Of a DNA stretch of 64,000 nucleotides, positions 1 to 10,930 are shown one piece after another. Position numbers and translations under genes: made by a program. Below the pieces are notes generated by a model. It saw only the letters and a program-made list of their open reading frames with translations. It was not told the DNA's origin and did no database searches. Origin of the DNA: Nageia nagi (Eukaryota > Pinophyta). The stretch is taken from assembly GCA_050084985.1 (NCBI GenBank), contig JBITNC010000002.1, positions 21,886,001 through 21,950,000 of the forward strand, read 5' to 3'. Each line of letters opens with the position of its first letter. The first letter of the stretch is position 1.

Positions 1-1647
1 TTCACAACTTCCAAGTACAAAAAGAGAATTTACTTCTTTAGATAAAGTTAGTTTTAAATGGGATAAAAAGCTATTTGCTACAAAAATATCCTTGGCTCAA
101 ACGATAGTAGGATGTAGTTAAACTATGGATAAAATATAAGTTGATTGTATAGTCATCAACCTATGGTCAATGAAAAAGAAATTTTTTTCATGGAACTGTA
201 AGTGATATTTACTTTTTGGATGTTTTACATATGCATTCTTGTGCTTTTAACTCTTATAAGATAATGCACAATCCAATTATTAAATTCCATACATTTTTAG
301 ATTATAACTGACTTATTATTAAAAAATATGAACATGACTATTGGAAAAATCTACTCAAGGCATGTGTACAAGAAATAATTAAAATTATGTAATGCCTCAT
401 TAGGATACAATCTAATGATAAAAAAATATTTTTTGTATCATAAGGATAAATAACTAACAAAAGTAAGCATATTAATTCAAAAGATCCAGCACCATAGACC
501 CTGAAATGCGACCAATCTTAAAAAACTCACAACATTCTTCTTTTCAATAAATATAGAGTATGGCACACCATATATAAATGAAATTAGAAGAGAGAACTAG
601 TAACTTTGAAACTAAACTTCCATTTTACTTTATTTATTATAAACTCTAGATATGGTGGAAAGTGACCCTTGAGCACAAAATATGTATCTTTGAACTCTCA
701 AACATCTAGAATATAATTTATAGATATTGAATAAATATTGTATCATACACACACATGTAGATGAGCCCAAGGCCAAAGTTTACAATGTTATAACAATGCA
801 AATTGGTTTTCCCTCCATTAATGCAAAAGAAGGGTCCAATAAGTAACCATAACTTAAGTTTCCCAATAAGTATATCTCCTTATATGCCATGAAAATTAAC
901 CCACTTGTTAGAAGTTCTTGGTGGTGTTGCGTGAATAACCTTTTTGAAACATCAACAAGATACTCAAGGTTGCATTTGACCAATGCTTATACAAAATAGT
1001 AGGTTTCTTCCTACATACTTCCATCTGGAACATCAACCATATATGATTCTACCACCATTGTCCCTATACCTTCCCATCAATTTTCTCTAGTTTAATTATC
1101 ACAATTGAAGATTAATTTTGTAGGAACAAAATCAACATCTTGTGATCATTTTAAGTTCATAACAATTCCAAATGAAAATAATAGGGAACTTCAAAAGATA
1201 GGCAATAAAAAAAATTGACCAATAATTTCAAGAAATTATAGAGAAAAGTTTGCATTCCTTCGTTCTATAAGTAGTGTAATTAGATTTCCTCTATGATCAC
1301 CTCCCCCTCAAGAGACTATTTCTTCTAAAGATATGATCCAAATATTTAAAGGTCAAGTGGAAAATACAAAACCAAAATAGTGGCTCAAATAAGAACATGC
1401 TGAAGTGGTGTGCATAATAATATAAAAATAGATGATTATGAGTAATTATAGGCTAAAGCAAACACACAATTTTACCCAAAAAATTAAAATAAATCATTCA
1501 CAAGAAATAAGAATGCCTTATCTGATAGACCATGATCTAGTGTGTTATTTGTATAGCATAATACCTCCAAAGACTAAGATCATGTCAATGACTTAACCCT
1601 AAGAATTTTATTGTTCAATAAAATAAATAAGTTTTAAAGGTCCAAAC
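1..1647. other. AT-rich stretch with no recognised gene
   Basis: I see no domain, repeat border or RNA gene here. The longest reading frame (minus strand, 780-983, 67 codons) matches no family I recognise, has no flanking exon-like sequence, and is of a length expected by chance at this base composition. The stretch is probably old, decayed intergenic DNA. Confidence 0.6.
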
Positions 1648-1660
1648 AAAAAATAGAACA
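1648..1660. repeat. Target-site duplication of the SINE, left copy
   Basis: The 13 bases AAAAAATAGAACA recur at 1865-1877 at the other end of the SINE. The unambiguous part is TAGAACA; the A run may belong partly to the tail. Confidence 0.6.
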
Positions 1661-1870
1661 TAGATTCCCACATGGCTTGTCTTGTTGGTGGAGATGTTTA
1701 ATTTGAGCATGAAGATTCAAGTTCAAGTTTTTGGGCTTATAGTCATGGTAATGTATCAATATAACATTATCAATTGCATTAAAACCCTTAGCACAATTAG
1801 AGGTTATAGATGTGGATAAATTTTAACTTAATATGTGTTGTAATGAGGTATCAATTCCTCTAAAAAAAAA
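1661..1870 (+). mobile_element. tRNA-derived SINE
   Basis: A unit of about 210 bp begins with an A-box-like word (TGGCTTGTCTTGTTGG, 1673-1688), followed about 40 bp later by a B-box-like GATTCAAGTTC, and it ends in an A run (1862-1870). A direct repeat AAAAAATAGAACA flanks it at 1648-1660 and 1865-1877; the A tail blends into the right copy. An internal Pol III promoter pair, an A tail and a target duplication of more than 10 bp are the hallmarks of a SINE moved by LINE machinery. Several LINEs lie in this window. The family is not identified. Confidence 0.6.
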
Positions 1871-1877
1871 TAGAACA

Positions 1878-2329
1878 CGTATAAAAAAATAAAATAGATT
1901 GCAAGGATTTTTCCACTGCAACATATAGGATATTCAAATATGTTACCAAAAAAAGTAATGTGTTGGAAATAAATAAAATATAGGAAATAAATTTTAAAAG
2001 TCAAGAAAACTATAATAATATTTATCTAGAATATAAACAATATGATGAAGTTCCCTTCTCTATGACAAAGCTTGGTTTAGGATCAACAAACATCAATGCT
2101 TACATTGCTTTCAAAAGCATTTTAACTTTAAGTTCTATAAACCTTTAGTCTATGTCAAATGGGATGATTCCAAGTGGTAAATAAGTGAGGTTTCTATCTA
2201 AGCCTATGGTAGTTACCATAACATAAATTCCATAATATTTTTTGGTTATAACAATAGTGAAGGAGATCAATTTTAGATAAAAATAACAAAGGTTACTCTA
2301 ACAAACATTAAGACTGGAGAAATGTTGTT
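1878..2329. other. No recognised feature
   Basis: AT-rich sequence. It may hold the decayed 3' end of the adjacent minus-strand PPR pseudogene, but I could not follow the reading frame below about 2330. Confidence 0.5.
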
Positions 2330-2900
2330 GCAATAATAATGAAGGAGATCACTTTTCATCTAGAAGAATGGTGACAAAGGTTGTAAAGTTTGGTTTTACA
2401 CCTAGAAATTGCATCTTCTTGAAAGACTCTAGAAGCTTTTCAAAAAACCCATTTTTTGTATATCCTACAATCATTACACTCCATGAGAATAAATTTTGAT
2501 GAAGCATTTTATCAAACAATTCATGGATCCTTTCAATGTATTCATTTTATGCATATCCTGAGATCATTATAGTCTATCAAAATATATTTGCATCAACCAT
2601 ATTATCAACAATTCCCTAATCATGTATTCTTCCATGTTATGTATACATGGCTATCAAGGCAATCATAACCAAAATATTACATTAAAAGCCATTTTCAACT
2701 ATTCTTCGATGGATGCCCACACCTTCGTTTAGAGATACCAAGGTGTAACATGGTGGAAAAATGCTAGAAAAGGCTAGAGAGTTCAAGTTTAATCCTAACC
2801 ATTGCATTTGCTTAAAATTTTTTAGGTCCTTAGAAAACCCATTTATACATATCTTATGATTATGACATGCATCTTCGTCAAGCAAATCCCACACCAATGG
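2330..2900 (-). pseudogene. Pentatricopeptide repeat (PLS-class PPR) pseudogene fragment
   Basis: Read on the minus strand, this stretch translates into consecutive PPR units. One unit contains FKQMQWLGLNLNSLAFSSI followed by a segment ending EGVGIHRRIVENGF (about 2682-2800). After an interruption come ISGYA, HELFDKMLHQNLFSWSVMIV and GYTKNGFFEK, then a further FKKMQ...GVKPNFTTFVTILL unit (about 2340-2560). The alternation of 'FDKM..N..SW..MI' and 'FKKMQ..GVKPN..TF' units is the signature of the P, L and S motifs of plant organelle RNA-binding PPR proteins. There is no start, no C-terminal E or DYW domain and there are several stops, so it is a dead fragment about 190 codons long. Many PLS genes have few introns, so I cannot tell whether it arose by DNA duplication or retroposition. 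Confidence 0.75.
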
Positions 2901-5040
2901 AATTCAAATTTGAATCTTGGTCAAGAAAATTTAAATTCAGATAAGTGCAAATACATTCAAATGCTTTTAGGATATGAATATTCTTGGTACATTTATGCCT
3001 TGAGTGATTATATCAAGTGTTCAATCTATCCTAGTACATTTATGATGTGAATATTTTTGGGTTACTCGTGTTGTGAATTTTTTTTTTACGTGATTGACCT
3101 ATTTAGTAATTCATGACATGAATATAACAAGATTAACATTCATGTCATTATGAATGTACCAAATATTATGTCATGAATGTACTAAGGTAGATGGAACGAT
3201 GAAGCACACATGATTCATTAAATTAAATACATTCACATAATGAATGCTCTTGAACCTACTAGAAATTGGATGGGTCTATATTCATCAATGGGTTGTGTCA
3301 CAATATATCAAATGTATCAGATCTATTAGGGGTGTTATGAATACTAAATATGCTTCGCCATTAACTAGTGATAACTACTTATATCACAAACCATTTCAAG
3401 ATGGTATGACCTCGTATGTCAAAATGGGGTGACCTTCTTGGAAGAAGTATTTAAATTGTATTACTTTTCAATATGTTTCTTTTTGGAAGGATAATAGACT
3501 ATATAAAGTTCTTCAATAGTTAACTAGTGGAATCTCGTGTATGCAAGATAACTATTATTATACTAATATTCATTACCAACCATATGATAATACTTTATTT
3601 TGTACAAATGAAGTAGGACTTTATATGGTCATATTAGATATCTTTTCGAAATAATCTAGATTTTCTATTATATGGTGGCAAGAATATGGTTGAATAAAAG
3701 ATTGTGAGGATTATCAAAATTGGGAAAAGAGTTGTTTTTAATTTGAAATATCCACATTGACTTGTTTACTCTTCAATCCCATTGACCGCTTTTGGTCATC
3801 CGTAGACATTAATATAATTTATTTATTTCCACAAAATAATACTCATAGATATAAAAAAGAGTTTTTTAGGGTATGGGATCTATATTTGTGAAAATACTCT
3901 TAGATATAAAAAAAGAATTAGAGAAATTAAGTTCACCCAAATATTTTATGTGAAAACATAGTAAATAATAATAAATTAGTAAATTTTATCATATGTGTAA
4001 TCTTTGATGAATGATCAAATCTCAAGTTCTTTGTCTAAAAAATTTAAATAAAAATACAAAAATAAAAATTTTACTTTATTTAATAGAAGGTGGATAATTT
4101 GAAAAGGATGTACAAAATATTAAATTAATTTATGTGATATAATTGTAACTTGTCATAAGTATTCAATATATATTGAATACTTGATAGAAAGTTGAAACTA
4201 TATATTACCTTTATAGATAAACAAAAAAAAATTGATAAAATACTTACATAATAATAATGAAAAATAAGAACTTCGATTATATTAACTATTGATCATTTCT
4301 CTTTTAAAACATAAAATTCTTCCTTTTGTAGACTACCAAGGGTAAAAACAAAAAAAATCCAAGAGTGCTCGAACGTCTCCCTTTCTGATTTTGACCCTTT
4401 GCCATCGCCATAACCACAACTGTTTATGATGGGAAACTGAATTGAAGTTGCTGTCTACTTATGGCAGGCAAAACAAAAATACCCACCAGAGACAAATCCT
4501 CTCAGACAACGCACATAACTTTATTTATAAATAAGAGATGTCATAAATCTATGGCATACATAGTAAGAAGGCATTGATCTCGTAAAATAAGCAGAGAGAT
4601 GGGGAGTGGGACCTAACACACATTATAGCCATCTTAATTGAAGTCCAATGAAGATTTATAAATCAGTTTAGATGTAAACAAATTTGATCACAATTCTTGT
4701 TTGACAATTATCTCTCTAGAATGCAATTTGTATAAACTAAAAATGTATCCTTTCAATTGTATTTTGTATATTTTTAGGGTTGATCATTTGTTTTATGTTT
4801 TTAGATTTGAAATGATTATTATGTTTTTAAGAATTTGGACAAGTGATTATCTATGTAGAAATAATGATGAATTGTGAAATAAAAATAAGAAAGTAACATA
4901 AGAAATAAAGAGGATCAAGTATTTAAATAGAAAAGAAGCAAAAGAGTAAATAACTTTCAATTTGTAGGATAAAATATTAATAAAAAGAAGACAAGGAACA
5001 AGGTAGAACTCTTAATAAAAACATGATGGCGAGTTCTCTA
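2901..5040. other. AT-rich stretch with no recognised gene
   Basis: No transposon border or domain was recognised. A word close to TCATGAATGTA recurs several times around 3100-3190. The patch at 4330-4520 is less AT-biased than its surroundings but gives no readable protein on either strand. Confidence 0.5.
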
Positions 5041-5190
5041 AGGGATAACATTTAAGTGGTATGGGCCTTGGTTCTCCAAATAGGAGGTTTAAGGTTCAAA
5101 CCTTTAGGTGGATGGATGAGTGGATATAAAAAAGTTGCAGACCCCCTAATAAGAAGCCCTATTATGTAGTCTAGGTAGTTTGAAAAAAAA
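5041..5190 (+). mobile_element. Possible SINE head fused to the LINE repeat
   Basis: AAGTGGTATGGGCC resembles a Pol III A box. About 35 bp later comes GGTTCAAACC, a good B box (5093), and the unit ends in an A run near 5170-5180. Only the part from the B box onward is carried into the tandem repeat that follows. I could not find a target duplication, so this is a candidate only. Confidence 0.35.
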
Positions 5191-5940
5191 ATAGGACAAT
5201 GAAATCATTGCTAAATTTGCACCTAAGGTATAATGATTGTTACTACCTAGAATATAAAGGGTTTTGGAGTCACCTCGCATAAATGGTTGTTCAAAGATTA
5301 ATTCAAGAAATGAACATAGATGTAATGATTCTTCGAGAAATAAAACTAAATGAAGAAATTTTGAAGAATTATAAGGTTCAAACCCTTAGGTGGATGGATG
5401 AGTGGATATAAAAAAGTTGTGGGCCCCCCAATAAGAAGCCCTATTATGTAGTCTAGGTAGTTTGAAAAAAAAAATAGGACAATGAAATCATTGCTAAATT
5501 TGCACCTAAGGTATAATGATTGTTACTACCTAGAATATAAAGGGTTTTGGAGTCACCTCGCATAAATGGTTGTTCAAAGATTAATTCAAGAAATGAACAT
5601 AGATGTAATGATCCTTCGAGAAATAAAACTAAATGAAGAAATTTTGAAGAATTATAAGGTTCAAACCCTTAGGTGGATGGATGAGTGGATATAAAAAAGT
5701 TGTGGGCCCCCCAATAAGAAGCCCTATTATGTAGTCTAGGTAGTTTGAAAAAAAAAATAGGACAATGAAATCATTGCTAAATTTGCACCTAAGGTATAAT
5801 GATTATTACTACCTAGAATATAAGGGGTTTTGGCCGTCACCTTGCATAAATGGTTGTTCAAAGATTAATTCAAGAAATGAACATAGATGTAATGATCCTT
5901 TGAGAAATAAAACTAAATGAAGAAATTTTGAATAATTATA
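5093..5940 (+). repeat. Three tandem 283-bp units containing a LINE endonuclease N-terminus
   Basis: Units start at 5093, 5375 and 5658 (spacing 282 and 283 bp) with GGTTCAAACC and end with a segment encoding LNEEILKNY. The copies differ by only a few bases; the first differs most at its start and the last at its end. Each unit holds a SINE-like 5' part with an A run, followed by the start of a LINE endonuclease: NIKGFG (compare the family motif WNIRGLG) and then MNIDVMILREIKLNEE (compare 'D.V.LQETKL'). Confidence 0.85.
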
Positions 5941-6560
5941 GAATTTGATTTTGGTGAAATGGAGAAATACATGCCAAAATTAGCCTAGTGAAAGTCAAGA
6001 GGTATAGCCATTGCTTGGAACTGTTCCCTTCAAGAACTATGAGCAATATCAACTAAAGGGATTCTAATGGTGTGACTTAAGAATTGAGAGTTAGGGTAGA
6101 TTTGGACAATCATTGATATATATGGAGCCAAATCATTGACATATCAAAGGCAATAATAGAAAACTATATAAACTTTGGAGAGAATTACCTAGAGAACCAT
6201 TGGATAGTAGGGGATATTTCAATTCTAGGCTAAGAGTTAAAGATCAAGTAGATGGTTAAAGGCATTTGGAAGATAAGGGTCATATCCTAATCTCTTATAT
6301 GCATAGTCTCAACCTAATTGATAACCAAACTTCAAGATGATACAACACTTGGACAAACAAACATGAGGAAGGTAATACTATAAAGTCTTGTCAAGGTGGG
6401 AAAACCACTTTCCAACAATGGTATTACCAAGGAAAGAGTCTTGGTAGACTATCTTCGAATAACTTCCCAGTATTTTTAGAAATTGTAGATGCAAGTTTGA
6501 GTTGATAAAATACCTTTCATTTTGAGCTCTTGTATTTAAGAGGAGGAACTCGTGACTCTC
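5800..6560 (+). pseudogene. LINE endonuclease (APE-type) remnant
   Basis: Downstream of the triplicated N-terminus the plus-strand translation continues, with frameshifts, as a LINE endonuclease. Visible pieces are NIKGFG, IDVMILREIKLNEE, FWWNGEIHAKIS, the GDISILG segment (compare the catalytic GDFN), and DDTTLGQTN (compare 'YTWSN'). These domains nick target DNA to prime reverse transcription. The frame is lost after about 6560 and no reverse transcriptase follows. It precedes the next LINE by about 200 bp and is best read as a separate, older, 3'-truncated insertion. Confidence 0.55.
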
Positions 6561-6774
6561 ATTTGTGATTGATGGGAGAAAGGTAAATGTTATTATGGCA
6601 TAGCATAATTTTACATTCACAAAAATATTTATGATATGTGAGATTCAAATTGGAGGCACGGAGAAGACATCACAAATTACATTTATAATAATAAATTAAA
6701 GTTATCTCTATGTTGTTATAATGAAGTGATAGAAAAGAAGTAAATATGTGAATGTAAATGTGAATGGATTGTAG

Positions 6775-7401
6775 ATGGATGAACCCCTAAATGTGATGAA
6801 TAAGACAAGGTGAAGACCACTACCAAGACCTCCCAAAAAGTGGGTCAAAATCATTCTAAAAGAGAACGAAGAAAACACAAAGGAGATCGATACCGAGTTG
6901 GAACTAGTGATCGAAAATAATAAAGTAAGAATAAAAATCCCAAAGACTATGATTACACATGAAGAAGATAGGCTCAAATATACCCTGACAGGTAGATTTG
7001 TGGGAATTTGAAAAAGCATGTACCTCATTCATATATGGGAAATTGAAAAATGGTGCACCAAAAGCTCTTTCAAAATAATAGCACTACCTCATGAATTCAT
7101 CTTATTCAAATTCATATGTGAGAAGGAAATGCAAACAATATTGGAATTAGGCCCCTAGTTCTTAGGAAAAAGGTTCTAATCTTCCAAAAATGGAACAAAA
7201 AATTTTGACCTAAAAAAGAAAACATCAACCTGATTCTTACATGGGTTTCACTCCCCAATCTGTCGATGATGTTTTGGAGCCCTTGTTTCATAACTAGAAT
7301 TGTTAAAGGAATAGGAACTCTAGTATTGATTGAAAAAGTAATACAAATGAGGCTAAGAATGATAGTTTTACAATTCATAGTAAATGTATATATATCAAAA
7401 G
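6775..7401 (+). pseudogene. LINE ORF1, N-terminal part (DUF4283-like RNA-binding domain)
   Basis: The ATG at 6775 opens a frame beginning MDEPLNVMNKTR and continuing, past stops and one or two frameshifts, through a basic segment, LKYTLTGRFVGI, EKWCTKSSFKIIALPHEF and NLILTWVSLPNL to NVYISKG. This is the order of the DUF4283 domain found in ORF1 of plant L1-like LINEs, which binds element RNA. The solo LTR that starts at 7402 interrupts the frame just after NVYISK. The premature stops make it non-functional. Confidence 0.7.
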
Positions 7402-7862
7402 TGTTAGAATTTGTAATGTAATATTGTGTAATATTTATCTTTAATGTAAATTCACTTAATGTTTAAAGTATCTTTATATACCTTAAAGCTTTAAGAGATT
7501 ACAAATAGGATAGGGATTAACTATAGGAAAATGATTAAATATAAAAATATATTTAACCTTACCCTTGGGTTAAAGGGAGGTTAAAGAGTGGGTTTCTTCT
7601 TATATAGAGAGAGGCACCTCCCCTCTCATATTATACAACTTGGAAGCAAGCTTTGCTATAGGTTTAGAGTTTGGGGAGACAGGAGAGATTCTGTAAGAGA
7701 GGTCCTTAAGAATAAGAAGATTTTAGTTAGTGGATTTACTCTGAAGGAGGGAGGAACCACTTTATATCTTGTGTTATTTGTGAGATTGGCTTGTGTTAAT
7801 GTGCTATTGTGTTGATGTTGTAAGTGCCTTCTTGAGATCTTGGTAAACTAGAGATTAATTCA
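7402..7862 (+). mobile_element. Solo copia LTR inside LINE ORF1
   Basis: The 461-bp unit starts TGTTAGAATTTGTAATG and ends CA. It matches the LTRs of the plus-strand copia at 22224 along its length, including CCCTTGGGTTAAAGGG (7562-7577), a TATATAGA box (about 7601) and the run GGAGGGAGGAACCAC near its end. It is flanked on both sides by AAAAG (7397-7401 and 7863-7867). There is no internal element sequence. The usual origin is unequal recombination between the two LTRs of a full element, which leaves one LTR and the duplication. Confidence 0.9.
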
Positions 7863-7867
7863 AAAAG

Positions 7868-8448
7868 GTTTAATTTCTTCAAAAAAGAACTAATGAAGAA
7901 GATATAGATACTGAAGAAGGAGAAACATTTAAATAGGAAGTAGTTTATAAGAATATCCCAATTAGATGTGTGATATGTAAGTAGTTGGATCACTATGTAA
8001 AAGAATGTTCTAAGAGAAAAATTGAAAAAACTCAAGAGGAACAAAAGTGATGAAAACCATCAAAAACATACAAAATAGAAAATATAAAGGAGCAAGTCAA
8101 TACCAATATATCAAAAAACATTAACCCTAGGGTAGGAAAAATAACTAGAAGAACAACATTGAATAAAGAAATCCATATGAGACCCTCAACATACTAATGG
8201 AAAGGGAGGATGAAGAAAATGTACAAGTTAACAATCCAGAAGAAGAACAATAAAAAATGGAGATCGAGGACATAAAAGAAAATGGATATCAAAATAAAGG
8301 CAAAAAGAGAGCTACAAAGGAATACAATGAAGGGATACAATATGAGTGGGACCAAAAATCAGAAGAAATATCGAGGAAGCAATCAAATGGGTATAGAAAA
8401 ATACCAAATATTGGTAAAGGCCATGTAGGATACTCATCCTTGAAATAA
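7868..8448 (+). pseudogene. LINE ORF1, C-terminal part with CCHC zinc knuckle
   Basis: The reading frame picks up after the solo LTR. Around 7955-8030 it encodes IPIRCVICK, a stop, then LDHYVKEC, giving the spacing C-x2-C-x4-H-x4-C of a CCHC knuckle, as expected after DUF4283 in plant LINE ORF1. The lysine-, glutamate- and asparagine-rich tail runs to a stop at 8446-8448. ORF2 starts 92 bp downstream. Several stops, including one inside the knuckle, show decay. Confidence 0.65.
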
Positions 8449-8540
8449 ATTGGAGATAAACTCACAAAAAGAGATTTATCAAATGGAAGATAATGCACCC
8501 TAAAGATGGGTGAGGGAAATAAGACCCCGAACTTAACTCA

Positions 8541-9784
8541 ATGAAGATACTATCATGGAATATCATGTAAAGCAATGCCCCTAATAGATAAAGATCCTTT
8601 AAGGATATATGGAAAGAGAGTAAACCAGATATGGTTCACATTCAAGAATCAAAAATTAGGTATGATTTATAGAGAAGCAGATGGAGCCTCAAGAGGTATA
8701 ATAACCTTATAGAATCCAAAGATAATATGCATTTCAAGAAATAGAATTTTAATAGAATCACAAAGGTACATCCACACTGTAGCCACTAATTTAGAATACC
8801 AATTTTATTCTATAACTACAAATCTATATGCTCCAAATAATTCAATTGAACGAAGATACATTTTTGGACAATCATATGTGGATAAAGCAAGTTTCAAGGA
8901 CCTTCTGGTCATAATGGGATACATTAATATAATCTTTCATCCTAGTGAGAAGAAAGGAGAGGTTGAGAAACTAGATAATGATTTGGAAGGCATTTAAAAA
9001 AATTAGATGAAAATGAACTTCTAGATCTAAATCTAATTGGGGATGAGTATATCAGGAATAACATGAGGGCTAGAGATGGGCTAATCCAAACTAATATTAA
9101 CAAAGTAGCTTACACAATAAATTGGATAAGCCAATTCCCTAATTACCTACTTATGGCCCAGACTAAGATTACTTTGGATCACATTTGAATTCTCCTTTAG
9201 GAATTCCTCTATATAAAAAATAAAATTTTCTTCAATTTTGAATCCATGTGTTTTTCCCACCTAGACATATTTGATAACATTCAAGATAGGTGTAACATCC
9301 CTACCAAAGGCACAAAAATGTTTTAACTATACACTAAAATTAAGAATGTCAAAAGAGAATTGAAAAAATGGAACTAGAAGGTTTTTAAGAATGTAGATAA
9401 AGAAAAGGATACATTGAAAAATAAACTCTAAGATATTGAATAGATTATACAATAAGAAGGAAGGAGTGGAGAGCTAGTAGAAAGAAAGAAAAAATAAAAT
9501 AAAATGAAGTTACTTGAAATTCTTAAAAAAGAAGAGATCCATTAGAGACAAAAATCAAGAGTGTCTTATGTAAAATAAGGGGATATAAATACAAAAAACT
9601 TCAAATTCACAACATTAAGGAGAAGAGCTTATAATAGGATTCGAGAACTTGTGATAGAGAATGGGGAGATAGTAGAAGATAAGGAAGATATCAAACAAAT
9701 GATAGTTGAATTATATAAAAACCTCCTCACAAAAAATTCAAAATTTGATTGAAATATAATTGAAATTTTACTTTGTAACATCCC
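8541..9784 (+). pseudogene. LINE ORF2, endonuclease and linker part
   Basis: The ATG at 8541 begins MKILSWNI, the canonical start of plant LINE ORF2 endonuclease. Then come KPDMVHIQESKI, a degenerate central part with NLYAPN, and TKITLDH in place of the usual SDH segment. The linker before the reverse transcriptase is recognisable by QKSRVSYVK..GDINTKNF (family: 'QKSR..WL..GD.NT.FFH') and RRRAYNRIRELV. Many stops interrupt it. At 9780-9784 the copia insertion cuts the codons for NIP. Confidence 0.75.
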
Positions 9785-10210
9785 TGAAGGATTTACACTA
9801 TAAAGAATACAATCCTAAATGCCCAAGATTATATGAAAGCTCACACATTCAACACTATTCTAAGCAATCTCATAAAATAACTCGAAAGATAAAGTGGTTA
9901 CTCCAAAAAGGAGTACATCCACTAACTAGATCTTATTTCATTCCCAAATATCAATCTCTTACAATACTCTTGATCTCATCTCCTAAACACTATCGTATAG
10001 CAAAAATTTACTTCACAAAATGGTGTATGATCCAAATTACATGCACATCCCTTTACCCAAGGGACATGCTTATGACATGGAGTGTAGGACTGGTTACATT
10101 ATCATATTCACTTAAATACTTAAGGTATCAAATGATACCTTTAAGTATTAGTGAACTTACATATAAGACTATTACAAAACCTTTACAATAATGCATTATA
10201 CATTCCAACA
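9785..10210 (-). repeat. 3' LTR of the minus-strand copia (internally deleted)
   Basis: The plus-strand sequence runs from TGAAGG to CCAACA, so in element sense it is TGTTGG...CCTTCA. It is 75 bp shorter than its partner. The main loss is one block between GTGTATGATCCAAA and ACATGCACATCC that contained the TATA box and the presumed transcription start. Confidence 0.9.
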
Positions 10211-10219
10211 CTTCCCTTT
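10211..10219 (-). other. Polypurine tract of the minus-strand copia
   Basis: In element sense AAAGGGAAG sits immediately before the 3' LTR. It is the expected primer for plus-strand DNA synthesis and matches the AAGGGGGAG tract of the copia at 30710-30718. Confidence 0.75.
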
Positions 10220-10930
10220 AATGCAATATTAGGATAGAGCAAATAAGAGAGAAGAAGAAGAGAAAGTAAGAGAGTTCTCTTCCAAATAGATACAATCAAA
10301 GATGAGAACTTTTTACATATTTGTGAAGTAAGCAAGATCTAGATTGAGACTCACTACTTTGCCAAATACGATCATTAATTACAATCAATTTCAATGTACA
10401 TGAAGTAGTCATCCAATTAGGAGTCATGAAGAGTCTCCAAGAGCCTACATACCCAAAGTAAGTAACCTACAATCTCAAAGGAACCTATAGGTCATAATTA
10501 TCTTAAATAATAAGATCAATTAGATGCAACATATTCATATCAACAAGGATAGATGAATCATAAAAAGCCATCATGAACTAATCAATGGTGCACTATAAGT
10601 CATCATAAAGATGCCAAACCAAAACTCATAATCACCTGCTAAATATAAAACATGTGTTGATTATCATTACAAAATAGAGCATGCACATATGAGTTCCTCA
10701 CATATGGATAATTGAATAATATCAAAACACATATAAGAGTTTCTCACACATGGATAATTGAATAATGCTAGATTGATCAATCTTTTTACTTTAAAAATTT
10801 GTACAATAAGTTCTTCATATAGAGCGAACTTACCATGAAGGTGTACAATAAAATCAACACTATACAACACAAAATCCTCTTAAAGGTGAATTTATCATCA
10901 CAAACATGAATTCAACATAAGATTTCAAAC
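10220..10930 (-). other. 3' untranslated region of the minus-strand copia
   Basis: Non-coding region between pol and the polypurine tract. It shares blocks with the equivalent region of the plus-strand copia, for example the ATGGTGCACTATAAGTCATCA area near 10585. At 10808-10831 it holds a 24-nt hairpin with AAGTTC and GAACTT arms and a 12-nt loop, and two degenerate half-units lie at about 10690-10760. Confidence 0.7.

Noticed and set aside
780-983. Minus-strand 67-codon frame
   Set aside because: No family recognised, no flanking coding signal, length compatible with chance in AT-rich DNA.
5093-5940. 283-bp array as a centromeric or other satellite
   Set aside because: Only three units, with LINE coding sequence inside and continuing into a LINE; a local or element-specific duplication fits better.
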